The position numbers were made by a program, and so were the translations under genes. A stretch of 50,237 nucleotides of DNA. Source: Sphingobacteriales bacterium UTBCD1. GTDB lineage: Bacteria > Bacteroidota > Bacteroidia > Chitinophagales > Chitinophagaceae. Where the stretch lies: contig MWTC01000032.1 of the NCBI GenBank assembly GCA_002066995.1, positions 1-50,237 on the forward strand, in the 5' to 3' direction. The notes beneath the pieces are model-generated. The model did no database searches. It was given only the letters and a program-made list of their open reading frames with translations, and was not told the origin of the DNA. Positions 18,701 through 27,677 of this stretch are shown here, in pieces. Position 1 is the first letter of the stretch. Every line of letters begins with the position of its first letter.

Positions 18701-20786
18701 CAGCTAATATGAATTTATCGGATATTGAAGACTTAAGAATAAGACGCTGGGCATTAAAATCAAAAATATTGCCTGCTAAACATCCCATGACCATCATAAA
18801 GGGATATTTTCCTGAATTATCGTACTGCTGAGGGTCATCAAGATTAAACTCTAACGTTGTGGATGAGGAGTGCCCGAAATAAGTGAGTAATCCAATACCT
18901 TTTTGAAATGCATCATTCATGGCAGTACTGCCTAATTGCTGAACAACTTCGGCAGAACTTTTACTGAAAGTGGTGACATTACCGCCAAATAAGGTATCAG
19001 AAATAACCTGTGCATATACAGCCATCCGGTTGCCTAATTCAGACTGTAATATTGGATCGCTGGCGCCAACAAGATGTAAAATATTTTTCTTCCATGCATT
19101 GTCCTGAACAGAAGGCGAAGAAAATGCCTGCATCTGTTCGTACTGAATTATTTTATTTAAATAGGGAGTGATCTCGTCTGCACTGACCACAGAGAGCCTC
19201 CCGATAGGTGTAAGCGGGATATTGTTTCCCGGCTCTATACAGAACAAATTATCAGATGCAGGAAAGCCAAATGTAGGAACAAAAAAGAGCTTGCTCATGT
19301 TCGGATCGCTTTCATAAGCCCTGAATTGATTATAAGTCATTCCTTTCCCAATCAAAAAGACATCTTTCAGAGGAGAACCGAAATTTGCTCTTGCCCATCG
19401 TATAAAATTGCGAATCGCCAGAGGGTTCATTTTAATTCCAAAACCAAACTGATCAACCAACTCATCTACAAAATAAATTTTAGCATTATAGCCTCCACCC
19501 GCAGCAGAGCTTCTGTATGATTGATAATCATCCACCGGATGGGAACCGTTTGTTCCGTTTAATAAAGCGGGGCTTGTAATGATCAGGTAATCCCCCTGGT
19601 TCACCGTCGTTTTGTAATCAATAAAGTTTTTTTGCTGAAGGGTGTTTACAGACCGGATATTAGACGGAGCCTCACTGACCAGCAATAACTTTCTGTCAAC
19701 AGCCGAAGGGAGTAGCGCAACTTTGATCAAAGAAGGGTTGCTTATATCAGCTACATATCGTGTACCATTGGTCAAGTCATATAATACAGGCGCAGTGCTC
19801 CCGTAATTAAAATTCGAAATTTCAAGATAATTTCCTATGTTGTTTGCAGGCAGATCAAAAAGAAAATTAGTTACCCCGCCGAAATTAAATAGTCGTGGAT
19901 ATGTTAGCTCATATTGTGCTACAACCATCCTGTCCGGCTTTCTCGAAGAGTTATTGATCATTTGCACATTGGCAGTTCCTCCGCTGATAAGAGATGTACT
20001 GAATGTAACAGAAGACTTTATATAATCATAAAAATCAAGATTTTTTGTCAGTATGCTTGTGCTGTTTATTTTGACTTCGATATTTCTTGTATTCAGGGCA
20101 TTACCTGCAGCATTAATCTTGAGTATGGACTGAGGTGCACTGGGATCAGTATATGGAAAAAGATTTGACTGAACATCTGTAAGTATAGCAGCGCTGTCGA
20201 TGTCCCCCGAAGTCCAGCCTTCATCCTGATCGTAGGATGAAGAATAGACATATTCTCCAACAACAGCGGCAAAACCTGCATTTATTTTTCCCCTGTAATA
20301 CGTACCGGCTGTGTACATAAAGTAAGGTTCAGGCGTAGGGCTGCCCACAATATTATTTGCCACCGGCACTAATCTCAAATTATTACCTGAAGAATTAACC
20401 GTAAGAAAAAAAGCAGCTGTATCCGTTTGCAGACTGTATTTATCATTCAGTTGAAAATCAGGTTGCCTGTATAAGACGTTATCCGGTTTTCCATCATTCA
20501 TTTCACCCCAGAATTCTAAATAATCAGAAGCATTCAATGTTCCTGATGAAACCGAAGTGTACAGTGGTATTTCTTTCCCATTCCTCCATAATTGGAAATT
20601 TTGTACCTGTACGGTATCCAATCCTAATGTAGCGAGGACAGGTTGTGTAATCCTGTATAAGCCTGTAACTCCTACCTTGAACCTATAATACGTTTTACTG
20701 TAATCAATCCACTCATTGTTATACACCTGAGCCTGCGCATAAAAGCCGGAGAATAACAATAAGAATAATATAATTCGTTTCATCAT
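15732..20786 (-). CDS. porU2: Type IX secretion C25-family sortase-like protease (PorU2 type)
   Basis: A 1,684-residue exported protein. A signal peptide (RIILFLLLFSGFYAQA) is followed by YNNEWIDYSKTYYRFKVG. A gingipain-type C25 peptidase domain has the catalytic pair His639 (LTYFGHSSS) and Cys669 (MVMGCLAGN). Long Ig-like/CARDB-like regions span about 800-1,560. From about residue 1,572 there is a C-terminal module beginning NYPNPFTTSTAF with the FlgD-like WDGTDQYGQKLANGIYLYRV. PorU cleaves type IX secretion tails and attaches the cargo to the surface. This protein is longer than classical PorU (about 1,150) and resembles the PorU2 group. It lies 23 nt behind a PorV/PorQ-family gene, so the two probably act together at the outer membrane. 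Confidence 0.8.
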   Translation of the reverse strand: MMKRIILFLLLFSGFYAQAQVYNNEWIDYSKTYYRFKVGVTGLYRITQPVLATLGLDTVQVQNFQLWRNGKEIPLYTSVSSGTLNASDYLEFWGEMNDGKPDNVLYRQPDFQLNDKYSLQTDTAAFFLTVNSSGNNLRLVPVANNIVGSPTPEPYFMYTAGTYYRGKINAGFAAVVGEYVYSSSYDQDEGWTSGDIDSAAILTDVQSNLFPYTDPSAPQSILKINAAGNALNTRNIEVKINSTSILTKNLDFYDYIKSSVTFSTSLISGGTANVQMINNSSRKPDRMVVAQYELTYPRLFNFGGVTNFLFDLPANNIGNYLEISNFNYGSTAPVLYDLTNGTRYVADISNPSLIKVALLPSAVDRKLLLVSEAPSNIRSVNTLQQKNFIDYKTTVNQGDYLIITSPALLNGTNGSHPVDDYQSYRSSAAGGGYNAKIYFVDELVDQFGFGIKMNPLAIRNFIRWARANFGSPLKDVFLIGKGMTYNQFRAYESDPNMSKLFFVPTFGFPASDNLFCIEPGNNIPLTPIGRLSVVSADEITPYLNKIIQYEQMQAFSSPSVQDNAWKKNILHLVGASDPILQSELGNRMAVYAQVISDTLFGGNVTTFSKSSAEVVQQLGSTAMNDAFQKGIGLLTYFGHSSSTTLEFNLDDPQQYDNSGKYPFMMVMGCLAGNIFDFNAQRLILKSSISDKFILADQHGSIGFLANTYYSIVQYLDIIINQMYKEISRGSYGKTFGEILNKTISRTFDITTQNDFYARYHCEQILLNGDPAIRLNTFQKPDYAIEDPMVKVSPQFISVAESHFTVNAKFVNLGEAVNVPVIIEVKRTYPDQSTSVIERDTIRGIRNIDSLTFNIPIVATRDKGLNKITITIDPGNLIAELYKSNNTITKDIVIYEDEAKTVYPYNYAIVNRQNIKLIASTANSFAIQKQYVMEMDTTELFNSPFKVSQTISTIGGVIEFSPGVAFTDSTVYYWRVAPVPVSGSPVWNISSFQYISNADFGFSQAHYYQHLKSSLQSLTVDSASRLWNYGSMVNTLFIRSGVFPTSVSTAIGFSVEINNDGAAKIQSACGVSNVVFNVLDPVTFQPWFNVASGPGQYGSDAVCAPDRQYNFQFNILDTNKRRKIVEFMDMIPDGSYVIVRNLSGTVPSSNTYANDWKGDTSYLGSGNSMYQRLLSQGFTGIDSFYRPRAFVFVYKKNSAGSFTPRYIFSNGVIDPITLSLDCLTPDTLGFVASPIFGPAKAWKKLHWNGVADANPGEDPTVDVIGIRADGSQATLFSGLDMSQQDVDISSMDAQVYPYAQLKLRTLDSVKHTPYKLRYWELTYTPVPEGAIAPNIYLKTKDTVDVGEPLDFKVAFKNVSDVSFDSLKVKIVVTDRSNVPNIIPLPRRRPLPVGDTLQAGGIINTANLPGLNTLYIEVNPDSDQLEQYHFNNFAFRNIYVKPDSLSPLLDVTFDGVHILNNDIVSSKPDILVKLKDESKWMILNDTSLLTLQVLYPDGSLHRFSFNNDTLQFIPAGQAPNTDNTASINFRPYFIQDGVYQLIVTGKDRSNNAAGNIEYRVAFEVINKPMISNMLNYPNPFTTSTAFVFTITGSEVPQNIKIEIMTVTGRIVREIVKDELGPLHIGRNITEFKWDGTDQYGQKLANGIYLYRVVTNLNGKTLDKYKADGDNTDKYFTRGYGKMYLMR

Positions 20787-20809
20787 GCGGGGTTTGTACG
20801 GTACCAGAT

Positions 20810-21925
20810 TTATTTTTTCTTTTTAGCCTTATTATTCACCATATCCAGCTTCAGTGAAAAAACATGTGTAAACAACGGGTTTGATTGATTGGCCAGATTG
20901 GTATAAGCATAATCGATCATCACATTTGAGATCCTGAATCCGGTACCAATACTTGGCTGGTATATCCATACTCTTTTCTGATTCAAAGTATCGCCGTCTG
21001 CAAGGGCTCTTTGAAAATTATTAATCCCTGCCCTTAAGAAAAAGATATCATGCAGATTATATTCCAGTCCCAGCTTTGGATCAATACTGATGGGGTTGGA
21101 GCTGATAACTGTATTTCGTTTTCCATCAAAAGTCACATCACAATTTGCTTCGGCCAATAAGCTGGATTTTTTACTTAATTTAAAACTATGAGCAGCACCA
21201 AGTATAAGCCGTGGTGCCGTGATCTCCGTTGATTTTACAGGAATATCATTATTGGTCAGGTATAAAATTTCTTTTTCCTCATCAGAAAAATTAAATGTCC
21301 ATGCATTGAAAGTGCTGGTCAGATCCCGGCCAACAATCCCAAACTTCCAGCGATCATGAATGATTTGTATTCCTGCATCAATTCCAAACCCCCATGCTTT
21401 TGCAAATTTGCCCACTCCCCTGTAAATGATTTTTGCATTTAAACCGAAATGAACATTCTTTTTCTGGCTCTCTTTTAATTTTTGAGCAAAGGACAACAGG
21501 AAAGCATAATCAGCGGAGGAGAAAGATTGAATATTATTATAATTGATCGATCCATCCGGCTCTACGAGAAACAACGTATTCATGATATCATCAACAGCAA
21601 ACCGAAGGCCCGTGATCCCGATTGTTCTTTTGTTATTAGCTGTGGGAAAAACTATGCTAGCAAAATCATATTTACCTATTCCTGCAAAATATTCCGCATG
21701 CATCAGGTTCAGCTGGGGATGATCTTTTATACCAACCAACCCTGCGGGATTCCAATAACCGGAAGTACCATCCATAACCGAAGCCACCTGTGCACTGCCC
21801 ATACCTAAGCCACGGGCACCGGCGCCAATATTCAAAAATTCATTAGAATACTTTCTGAATTGAGCCGTTGCAGATAAACAACATAAAATTATTAGCAAGG
21901 ATAGGTAAAGCCTGGTTAGTTTCAT
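20810..21925 (-). CDS. PorV/PorQ-family outer-membrane barrel protein
   Basis: A 371-residue exported barrel protein from ATG 21925. An in-frame TTG at 21940 is less likely. A signal peptide (LYLSLLIILCCLSATA) precedes the family start QFRKYSNEFLNIGAGARGLG and MGSAQVASVMDGTSGYWNPA, the hallmark of PorV/PorQ/FadL-like proteins. Alternating beta strands fill the rest, ending in a basic KKKK tail. PorV shuttles type IX cargo from the translocon to PorU. Here the gene directly precedes the PorU2-like protease on the same strand, so I infer a partner pair. PorV and PorQ cannot be separated by eye. Confidence 0.8.
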   Translation of the reverse strand: MKLTRLYLSLLIILCCLSATAQFRKYSNEFLNIGAGARGLGMGSAQVASVMDGTSGYWNPAGLVGIKDHPQLNLMHAEYFAGIGKYDFASIVFPTANNKRTIGITGLRFAVDDIMNTLFLVEPDGSINYNNIQSFSSADYAFLLSFAQKLKESQKKNVHFGLNAKIIYRGVGKFAKAWGFGIDAGIQIIHDRWKFGIVGRDLTSTFNAWTFNFSDEEKEILYLTNNDIPVKSTEITAPRLILGAAHSFKLSKKSSLLAEANCDVTFDGKRNTVISSNPISIDPKLGLEYNLHDIFFLRAGINNFQRALADGDTLNQKRVWIYQPSIGTGFRISNVMIDYAYTNLANQSNPLFTHVFSLKLDMVNNKAKKKK

Positions 21926-22099
21926 TCGGACAATTTTCAATAAGCGTTTGAATTATATTGCTTTCATAAGGTAGGGTGAATCAGTAAAATTAGTCTTTCG
22001 CCGCTGAAATACATAGCAACAGGGGCAAAAAGGCTATCACTTGAAAACGAATAATTTAGAAAAATATTGCATTATCCTGACAACAAGCTCTTTCTGCTT

Positions 22100-22107
22100 T
22101 AATTTTG
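22100..22107 (+). promoter_or_regulatory. Predicted -7 box of tyrS
   Basis: TAATTTTG fits TAnnTTTG and lies 21 nt before the tyrS ATG at 22129. It overlaps the in-frame TTG at 22105, which is another reason not to start tyrS there. No clear -33 element. Confidence 0.45.
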
Positions 22108-22128
22108 CTGCAAATCATTGATTTAGAT

Positions 22129-23406
22129 ATGAACCTGATAGAAGAACTACAATGGAGGGGAATGATCCAGGATATCATGCCGGGAACGGAAGAGCAACTC
22201 AACAAAGAGATGACAACCGGATACATTGGCTTTGATCCCACCGCAGAATCCCTGCATATTGGCAGCCTGGTGCCTATACTTTTCCTTGTTCACTTGCAAA
22301 AGGCGGGACATAAACCAATAGCCCTGGTAGGAGGAGCAACAGGAATGGTTGGTGATCCAAGCGGGAAAAGTGAAGAAAGGAATTTATTAAGTGAAGAAGT
22401 GCTGAGAAAAAATGAACAGGGTGTAAAAAGACAACTGATGCAGTTTCTCGATTTCGATCCATCCCAAAAAAACTGCGCAGAACTGGTTAATAATTACGAC
22501 TGGTTTAAAGAAATAAAATTTCTTGACTTCATTCGTGATGTGGGAAAACATATTACGGTAAACTATATGATGGCAAAAGACAGTGTGAAAAAAAGAATTG
22601 AAGGAGATGCGGGCATGAGTTTTACCGAATTCTCATACCAGCTTGTTCAGGGTTACGATTTTTTCTGGCTGAACCAAAATAAAAATTGCAAACTGCAGAT
22701 GGGCGGCAGTGACCAATGGGGAAATATTGTCACAGGCACTGAACTAATCCGTCGTAAAACAGGAAATGAAGCTTTTGCTTTCACCTGCCCGCTGATCACT
22801 AAAGCAGACGGAAATAAGTTTGGAAAAACAGAAAGGGGCAATATATGGCTGGACGGAAGCAGAACTTCTCCATTCCAATTTTACCAGTTCTGGCTCAATG
22901 CAAGTGATGATGATGCAGAAAAATGGATCAGGATTTTCACTTTTCTTTCCCGGGATGCCATTCACATGTTGATACATGAACATAAAACAGATCCCTCAGC
23001 AAGAGTGTTACAAAAGACTTTAGCACAGGAGATCACCACTTTTGTACATGGAAAAAAAGAATACGAAAAAGCTATTGCCACCACGGAAAAACTATTTGCC
23101 AATCAGAATGCCCCAGCCGATAGTTTAAGCATTGAAGACCTGGAGGGGATGGAGGGGGTTATAAAATCGTCTTTTGACCTTTCCAGGATCAGCCAGGGCA
23201 TCGATATCATAAATTTCCTTGCAGAAACAAAAATTTTTTCCAGCAAAGGTGAAGCAAGAAAAATGATCCAGGGAGGCGGCGTCAGCATAAACAGGAGAAA
23301 AGTGGATAGTGAAAAAATGGAGATAGGCACCTCGCTCCTTCTTCACGGAAAATATTTACTGGTACAAAAAGGTAAAAAGAATTATTACCTCGTGAATGTC
23401 AACTAA
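22129..23406 (+). CDS. tyrS: Tyrosyl-tRNA synthetase
   Basis: Class I synthetase that charges tRNA-Tyr. It has 425 residues from ATG 22129 (MNLIEELQWRGMIQDIMPGT). The ATP-binding HIGH motif reads SLHIGSLVP at 42-50. The tyrosine-site signature QGYDFFWLN and QMGGSDQWGNI are intact, and the KMSKS equivalent is KFGKTE. A C-terminal S4 RNA-binding domain includes IQGGGVSINRRKVDSEK. Its final codons overlap the next gene by 11 nt. Confidence 0.98.
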   Translation: MNLIEELQWRGMIQDIMPGTEEQLNKEMTTGYIGFDPTAESLHIGSLVPILFLVHLQKAGHKPIALVGGATGMVGDPSGKSEERNLLSEEVLRKNEQGVKRQLMQFLDFDPSQKNCAELVNNYDWFKEIKFLDFIRDVGKHITVNYMMAKDSVKKRIEGDAGMSFTEFSYQLVQGYDFFWLNQNKNCKLQMGGSDQWGNIVTGTELIRRKTGNEAFAFTCPLITKADGNKFGKTERGNIWLDGSRTSPFQFYQFWLNASDDDAEKWIRIFTFLSRDAIHMLIHEHKTDPSARVLQKTLAQEITTFVHGKKEYEKAIATTEKLFANQNAPADSLSIEDLEGMEGVIKSSFDLSRISQGIDIINFLAETKIFSSKGEARKMIQGGGVSINRRKVDSEKMEIGTSLLLHGKYLLVQKGKKNYYLVNVN

Positions 23407-24055
23407 ACAGCTTTTGAAAAAAGTTTATTTCATCAGCGGCCTCGGAGCTGATAAAAGGGTTTTCGGTTTTCTTGACTTGTCTTTTTGTGACCCGGTCTTC
23501 ATTGACTGGATCGAGCCTCACAAAAAAGAGTCGCTGGAAAGTTATGCAATCAGGCTACGGTCCCTGATACCTGAAGTCAATGCCATCATTGTTGGAATAT
23601 CCTTTGGCGGGATGCTGGTAACAGAAATGGCAAAGGCTGATAAAAATATAAAAGGTATTATCATCTCCAGCAATAAGACTCGAAATGAGTTTCCAAAATA
23701 TTTCCGGATAGCAAAATTTTTACCTGTTTACAACTGGTTCAATTCAGGAGCTTCAAAAAAAATGCTATCAACTTTAAGGTGGATACTGGGTGCAAAAGGA
23801 GAAAAACAACGGAAGGCACTGCGTCAAATAATCATTGACAGCGACATGAATTTCATCAAATGGGCGCTGGGTGCAATATTCAACTGGAAGAATAAAGAAA
23901 TTCCTGCCAATATTATCCATATCCATGGAACTGCAGATAAGCTTTTGCCCTACCGTTTAGTAAAAGCTGACTACACTATTGAAAGAGGAACGCATGTCAT
24001 GGTCATGAACAACCCGGAAGAAATAGCTACCCTTTTGCGGAAGCTATTGAATTGA
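23396..24055 (+). CDS. Small alpha/beta hydrolase
   Basis: A 219-residue cytosolic-looking protein starting MSTKQLLKKVYFISGLGADK. The nucleophile elbow GISFGG (Ser about 69), preceded by a compact core and followed by IHIHGTADKLLP (acidic residue) and RGTHVMVMNNPEE (catalytic His), gives a complete triad. The cap is small. The substrate cannot be read from sequence. The start overlaps the end of tyrS by 11 nt, indicating coupled translation, and its 3' end overlaps the convergent SGNH hydrolase gene by 12 bp. Confidence 0.75.
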   Translation: MSTKQLLKKVYFISGLGADKRVFGFLDLSFCDPVFIDWIEPHKKESLESYAIRLRSLIPEVNAIIVGISFGGMLVTEMAKADKNIKGIIISSNKTRNEFPKYFRIAKFLPVYNWFNSGASKKMLSTLRWILGAKGEKQRKALRQIIIDSDMNFIKWALGAIFNWKNKEIPANIIHIHGTADKLLPYRLVKADYTIERGTHVMVMNNPEEIATLLRKLLN

Positions 24056-24721
24056 TCTGATCGCTTTCCACATTGCCTCTGCTACCAATTCATTTCCTTT
24101 TGCATTTAAATGAACACCATCAACAGTCAGAATGCCACGGTCTTTATTCCCGGGATTATTTACCATATTATATTCTACCAATAATTTCCGGAGATCAATC
24201 AGTTTCAAATTATTTTTTGCAGCGATCTTCCTGATGATTTCACAATACTCATCCAGGTCGCTATCCTGTGGGTTGCTGTGATCAGTCTTCTCTCCTATAG
24301 CAGCCGGTGTACATAAAACGACCTTGCTTCCGTTTATTCTTAATTTATCAATTATTGCCTGGTAAAAATTCTGAAATTTATCCGGATCGGTTCCTGTCCG
24401 CAACAACGTCTTATGCCAAACGTCATTTACTCCTATAAAGATGATCACTAAATCCGGCCTTTTTTTTATCACATCATTATCCATCCGCAGATAGAGATCA
24501 TAGACCTTATTGCCGCCGATACCGGCGCCAATGAAATCATAACGGCCTGTTTTCCTTTCCGCTTTGCATATACTGTCTGTCAGGGTGATATATCCTCCGG
24601 GCTGCGCTCCAAGTTCTGTGATGGAGTCTCCAAAGAAGATCACTTTTATTCCCTGTTGTGGCATCATAAGTAAAGAAATAATAATAACCGGAAATGAAAA
24701 GAAATTTATCAAGTTTTTCAT
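24044..24721 (-). CDS. SGNH/GDSL-family hydrolase, exported
   Basis: A 225-residue protein with an N-terminal hydrophobic export segment (about 5-20). SGNH block I is VIFFGDSITELGAQPGG with Ser33, block III is IIFIGVNDVWHKT, and block V is VDGVHLNAKG with Asp201 and His204. It is probably a periplasmic esterase or glycan deacetylase. It is the last of three minus-strand genes (aminotransferase, permease, SGNH), 7 nt behind the permease. The substrate is unknown; location next to an amino-acid-type transporter may point to deacylation of a taken-up compound. Confidence 0.85.
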   Translation of the reverse strand: MKNLINFFSFPVIIISLLMMPQQGIKVIFFGDSITELGAQPGGYITLTDSICKAERKTGRYDFIGAGIGGNKVYDLYLRMDNDVIKKRPDLVIIFIGVNDVWHKTLLRTGTDPDKFQNFYQAIIDKLRINGSKVVLCTPAAIGEKTDHSNPQDSDLDEYCEIIRKIAAKNNLKLIDLRKLLVEYNMVNNPGNKDRGILTVDGVHLNAKGNELVAEAMWKAIRSIQ

Positions 24722-24728
24722 ATATGCT

Positions 24729-26051
24729 TCATTGAGTACGTTTAAATTGTTTTGTAAAATAAAACACCACGATACCTGTTATTGCGATCAGTGCGCCCCA
24801 CAAAGCAAACCAGCCGGTGGATAAAAAAATAAATAACCAGATAAGCATTGATAAAATCACCGGTACCGGGTACAACGACATCTTAAAAGGAAGATCTGCC
24901 GTACCAAACCTCTTTCTCAGCAAAACTACTCCTACTGACTGGCCAATAAACTGAACCAGTATCCTCATGGCAAGAATAGAACTGATCACATCAGCCAGCT
25001 TGAATAACAAACTGAAAATAAAGCCCAGGCCACATAATACGATCAGCGATACATAGGGGAATTTTTTGGTTGGGTGCAACTTAGAAAACACTTTAAAAAA
25101 ATTTTCATCTGCAGCCGCTGCATAAGGAACCCTCGAGTAGCCTAACACCACAGCAAACAATGATGCCATTGCGATCCACAAAATAAGAACGGTAACAATC
25201 ATCCCTGCTTTATGACCATATATCTGTGCCATAAATGTACTCACAAGGTATCTTTCATCTTCCCTGACAGACACCCAGGGCACCACCCCCATCACGCTGA
25301 TATTCATTAACAGGTACAATAGTGCGATCCCCGCAATGGAAATAAAAATGCTCTTGGGAATATTTCTCTCAGGTTTTTTTATTTCTCCTCCGAGATGGCA
25401 AACATTATAATATCCCAGGTAACTGTATATCGTATTCACAGATCCCTGCCCTATTGCAGCCCAGAATGCATAAGAAAAAAAAGACTCACCTCCCTGTGGT
25501 AAAAAAGGTATGGAATATTGATGATGGGTAAGTCCGCTAATGATGATCCATACCACTGTAAGCACCACTACTGACCAAAGGGCTACTGAAATTTTTCCGA
25601 CTGTTTCAATTTTTCTGTACAACAGGAGAAATATCAAAATCACCAATCCCCCCGAGATTAATTTTTGCTGAATGAAATTCAGGTCCACCAGATAAGAAAG
25701 ATATTGGGCAAATCCAATTGCTCCTGAAGCCACTACCAACGGAGCCTGGATAGACGTTTGCCAGACAAATAAAAAACTCATCAGCCTCCCGCCTTTTTCT
25801 CCGAATGCAATCCGATGAAAATTGTATGTTCCACCTGCCAGTGGATATTTTGCACCCAATTCACTCCAGATCATCGCATCAATGAATGCAGTGAATGCTC
25901 CAAATATCCATGCCCACAAAAACAATCCATCATGAAAGCAGCTGACAACCATCGGCATAACCACGAATGGCCCGATGCCCACCATATCAATCATATTGAT
26001 GGAAGTAGCATGAAGCAGGTTGAGTTTGCGGTTAGTTTGTGGTAAAGACAA
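24729..26051 (-). CDS. APC-superfamily amino-acid permease
   Basis: Inner-membrane transporter of 440 residues and about 12 spans. The N-terminus NMIDMVGIGPFVVMPMVV is the TM1 substrate-binding break of the APC fold; TYNFHRIAFGEKGG follows in the TM2-TM3 region. No ATG precedes the conserved start region: the frame begins with TTG at 26051, just after an in-frame TGA, and the first ATG (25994) would cut into TM1. A TTG start is therefore likely. The gene lies 34 nt behind the Tat aminotransferase and 7 nt before the SGNH hydrolase, suggesting one operon. Confidence 0.85.
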   Translation of the reverse strand: MSLPQTNRKLNLLHATSINMIDMVGIGPFVVMPMVVSCFHDGLFLWAWIFGAFTAFIDAMIWSELGAKYPLAGGTYNFHRIAFGEKGGRLMSFLFVWQTSIQAPLVVASGAIGFAQYLSYLVDLNFIQQKLISGGLVILIFLLLYRKIETVGKISVALWSVVVLTVVWIIISGLTHHQYSIPFLPQGGESFFSYAFWAAIGQGSVNTIYSYLGYYNVCHLGGEIKKPERNIPKSIFISIAGIALLYLLMNISVMGVVPWVSVREDERYLVSTFMAQIYGHKAGMIVTVLILWIAMASLFAVVLGYSRVPYAAAADENFFKVFSKLHPTKKFPYVSLIVLCGLGFIFSLLFKLADVISSILAMRILVQFIGQSVGVVLLRKRFGTADLPFKMSLYPVPVILSMLIWLFIFLSTGWFALWGALIAITGIVVFYFTKQFKRTQ

Positions 26052-26085
26052 TGATGCTCAAAATTTATTTAATATATCCCGGGTG

Positions 26086-27381
26086 CTAACTCTGAACAAA
26101 TTTTGTAATTCCTTCAACAAGACGATCAAGATTATCAAGAGTGGTATATACGCCCGGAGTGATACGGACCCCATGAATATTTTCCCATTCGATACCCACT
26201 GTATGAATTTTATATTTATCAAAAAGGAATGAATCAAGTTCACCCGGCTTTTTACCTTCGATGCCGATATTGCCGATGGCACAGCCCCACCTGGGGTCCA
26301 GAGATGTATTCAATTTTACTTTTGGCAAGGACTTCACTTTTTCCATCCAGTAATTTTTCAGGTAATGTAATCTTTTTTGCTTTCGTTCAATCCCAATCAT
26401 TTCATGAAACTCCAGTGCTTTTCCAATTGCCTGTTCAATAAAAAACGGCCTTGTACCCAATGCTTCAAATTTCCTGATGTCATCACTTTTCGGGTCACCT
26501 GCAGCGAATAAAGGGTACAGGTTTTTAATCCTGTCTTTTTTTACATAAAGCATCCCGCTCCCTATGGGCGCAAATAACCATTTGTGTAAACTGCTGGCAA
26601 AATAATCGCAATGGAGGTCATTAATTTTAAAATCAAAATGCGCAAAGCTGTGAGCGCCATCCACCACCACTTCTATTCCCCTGCGGTGTGCTTCATCAGC
26701 AATCTTCTTTACCGGGATGATCTGCCCGTCCCAATTGATGATATGGGTAATGTGAACAACTTTTGTTTTTGGAGTAAAAGCATTCACATACTGGCTGACA
26801 AGATAATTTTCATCTTCGCTCGGCAATTCCAGGTTGATCCAAACCACTTTAATGCCGTCTCTTATCTCCCGTTGCTTATAGGCATTGATCATATTGGGAT
26901 AATCCTGTTTGGCTGCCACCACTTCATCTCCTGCTTTTAATGGCAAGCCGAATATTACTGTTTCCAGCCCCTCAGAAGAGTTCCTGTTCATCGCAATTTC
27001 TTCGGGAGAGCAGCCTGCAGTGTTAGCCAGGTTTTTCCTCAATGGCTCCCTGCCCTGATCCAGAATACGCCACATGAAGTAACTCGGCGCCTCGTTACTG
27101 AAATCATAATATCTCTTCATGGCATCCTGTACCGTTTTTGGTGCAGGGGATACGCCACCGTTATTCAAATTGATAATGCCCGGCGAAACAGTAAATGATT
27201 GCTGGATATAATACCAGAAATCCTCTTCAGTAGCGAGTTCATCCGGCGCTATTCCTTCAGCATCTTTCAAAGCCTTTTCTAAATTACGGCTCCACGCCGG
27301 CTTAGCAAGGGATGAGAAAATGGCTGCGGCAGAAAATGTTCCGACTTTTTTCAGAAAGCGGCGGCGATCATGAGGATTCAT
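26086..27381 (-). CDS. Class V aminotransferase with Tat signal (isopenicillin-N-epimerase-like)
   Basis: PLP enzyme of 431 residues from ATG 27381 (MNPHDRRRFLKKVGTFSAAA). The twin-arginine motif RRRFLKK plus an Ala-rich hydrophobic stretch predicts folded export to the periplasm. The catalytic domain has INLNNGGVSPAPKTV, the cofactor Asp in VVVDGAHSFAHFDF, and the Schiff-base lysine in ASSLHKWLFAPIGSGM. Relatives include isopenicillin-N epimerase and cysteine-desulfurase-like enzymes; the true substrate is not predictable. It is first in a likely three-gene operon with a permease and an SGNH hydrolase. Confidence 0.85.
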   Translation of the reverse strand: MNPHDRRRFLKKVGTFSAAAIFSSLAKPAWSRNLEKALKDAEGIAPDELATEEDFWYYIQQSFTVSPGIINLNNGGVSPAPKTVQDAMKRYYDFSNEAPSYFMWRILDQGREPLRKNLANTAGCSPEEIAMNRNSSEGLETVIFGLPLKAGDEVVAAKQDYPNMINAYKQREIRDGIKVVWINLELPSEDENYLVSQYVNAFTPKTKVVHITHIINWDGQIIPVKKIADEAHRRGIEVVVDGAHSFAHFDFKINDLHCDYFASSLHKWLFAPIGSGMLYVKKDRIKNLYPLFAAGDPKSDDIRKFEALGTRPFFIEQAIGKALEFHEMIGIERKQKRLHYLKNYWMEKVKSLPKVKLNTSLDPRWGCAIGNIGIEGKKPGELDSFLFDKYKIHTVGIEWENIHGVRITPGVYTTLDNLDRLVEGITKFVQS

Positions 27382-27507
27382 AATTGAATATTTATTGTTA
27401 AATGTAGCAAAAGTTTTGAGTGGCCACTTCAAACTTTTTCCCAGGTGCATCGCCCCGCATCCAAATTTTCTCCGGCCCGCTCAACTAGCAATTCAGGATC
27501 AAATCAA

Positions 27508-27539
27508 TTTGGGATGAACGTCTTCAGGGCTTATTTTTG
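27508..27539 (+). promoter_or_regulatory. Predicted promoter of the tRNA-Gln pair
   Basis: TTTG (27508-27511), 20 nt, then TATTTTTG (27532-27539) fits the full Bacteroidota consensus, 35 nt before the first tRNA-Gln. It is the best-spaced promoter in the window. Confidence 0.75.
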
Positions 27540-27574
27540 CGTCCCTGTCTGCCCCGGCAGCAGGAGTCGTGGAT

Positions 27575-27645
27575 TGGCCCATGGTGTAATGGTAGCACTA
27601 CAGATTTTGGTTCTGTCTGTTAAGGTTCGAATCCTTATGGGCCAA
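27575..27645 (+). tRNA. tRNA-Gln (anticodon TTG)
   Basis: Acceptor TGGCCCA/TGGGCCA, anticodon loop TTTTGGT (TTG), T-loop GGTTCGAATCC. It is followed by a second tRNA-Gln 32 nt downstream. Confidence 0.95.
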
Positions 27646-27677
27646 CAAATATTTTCTGCCTGGCTGCTTCTGTCCTT

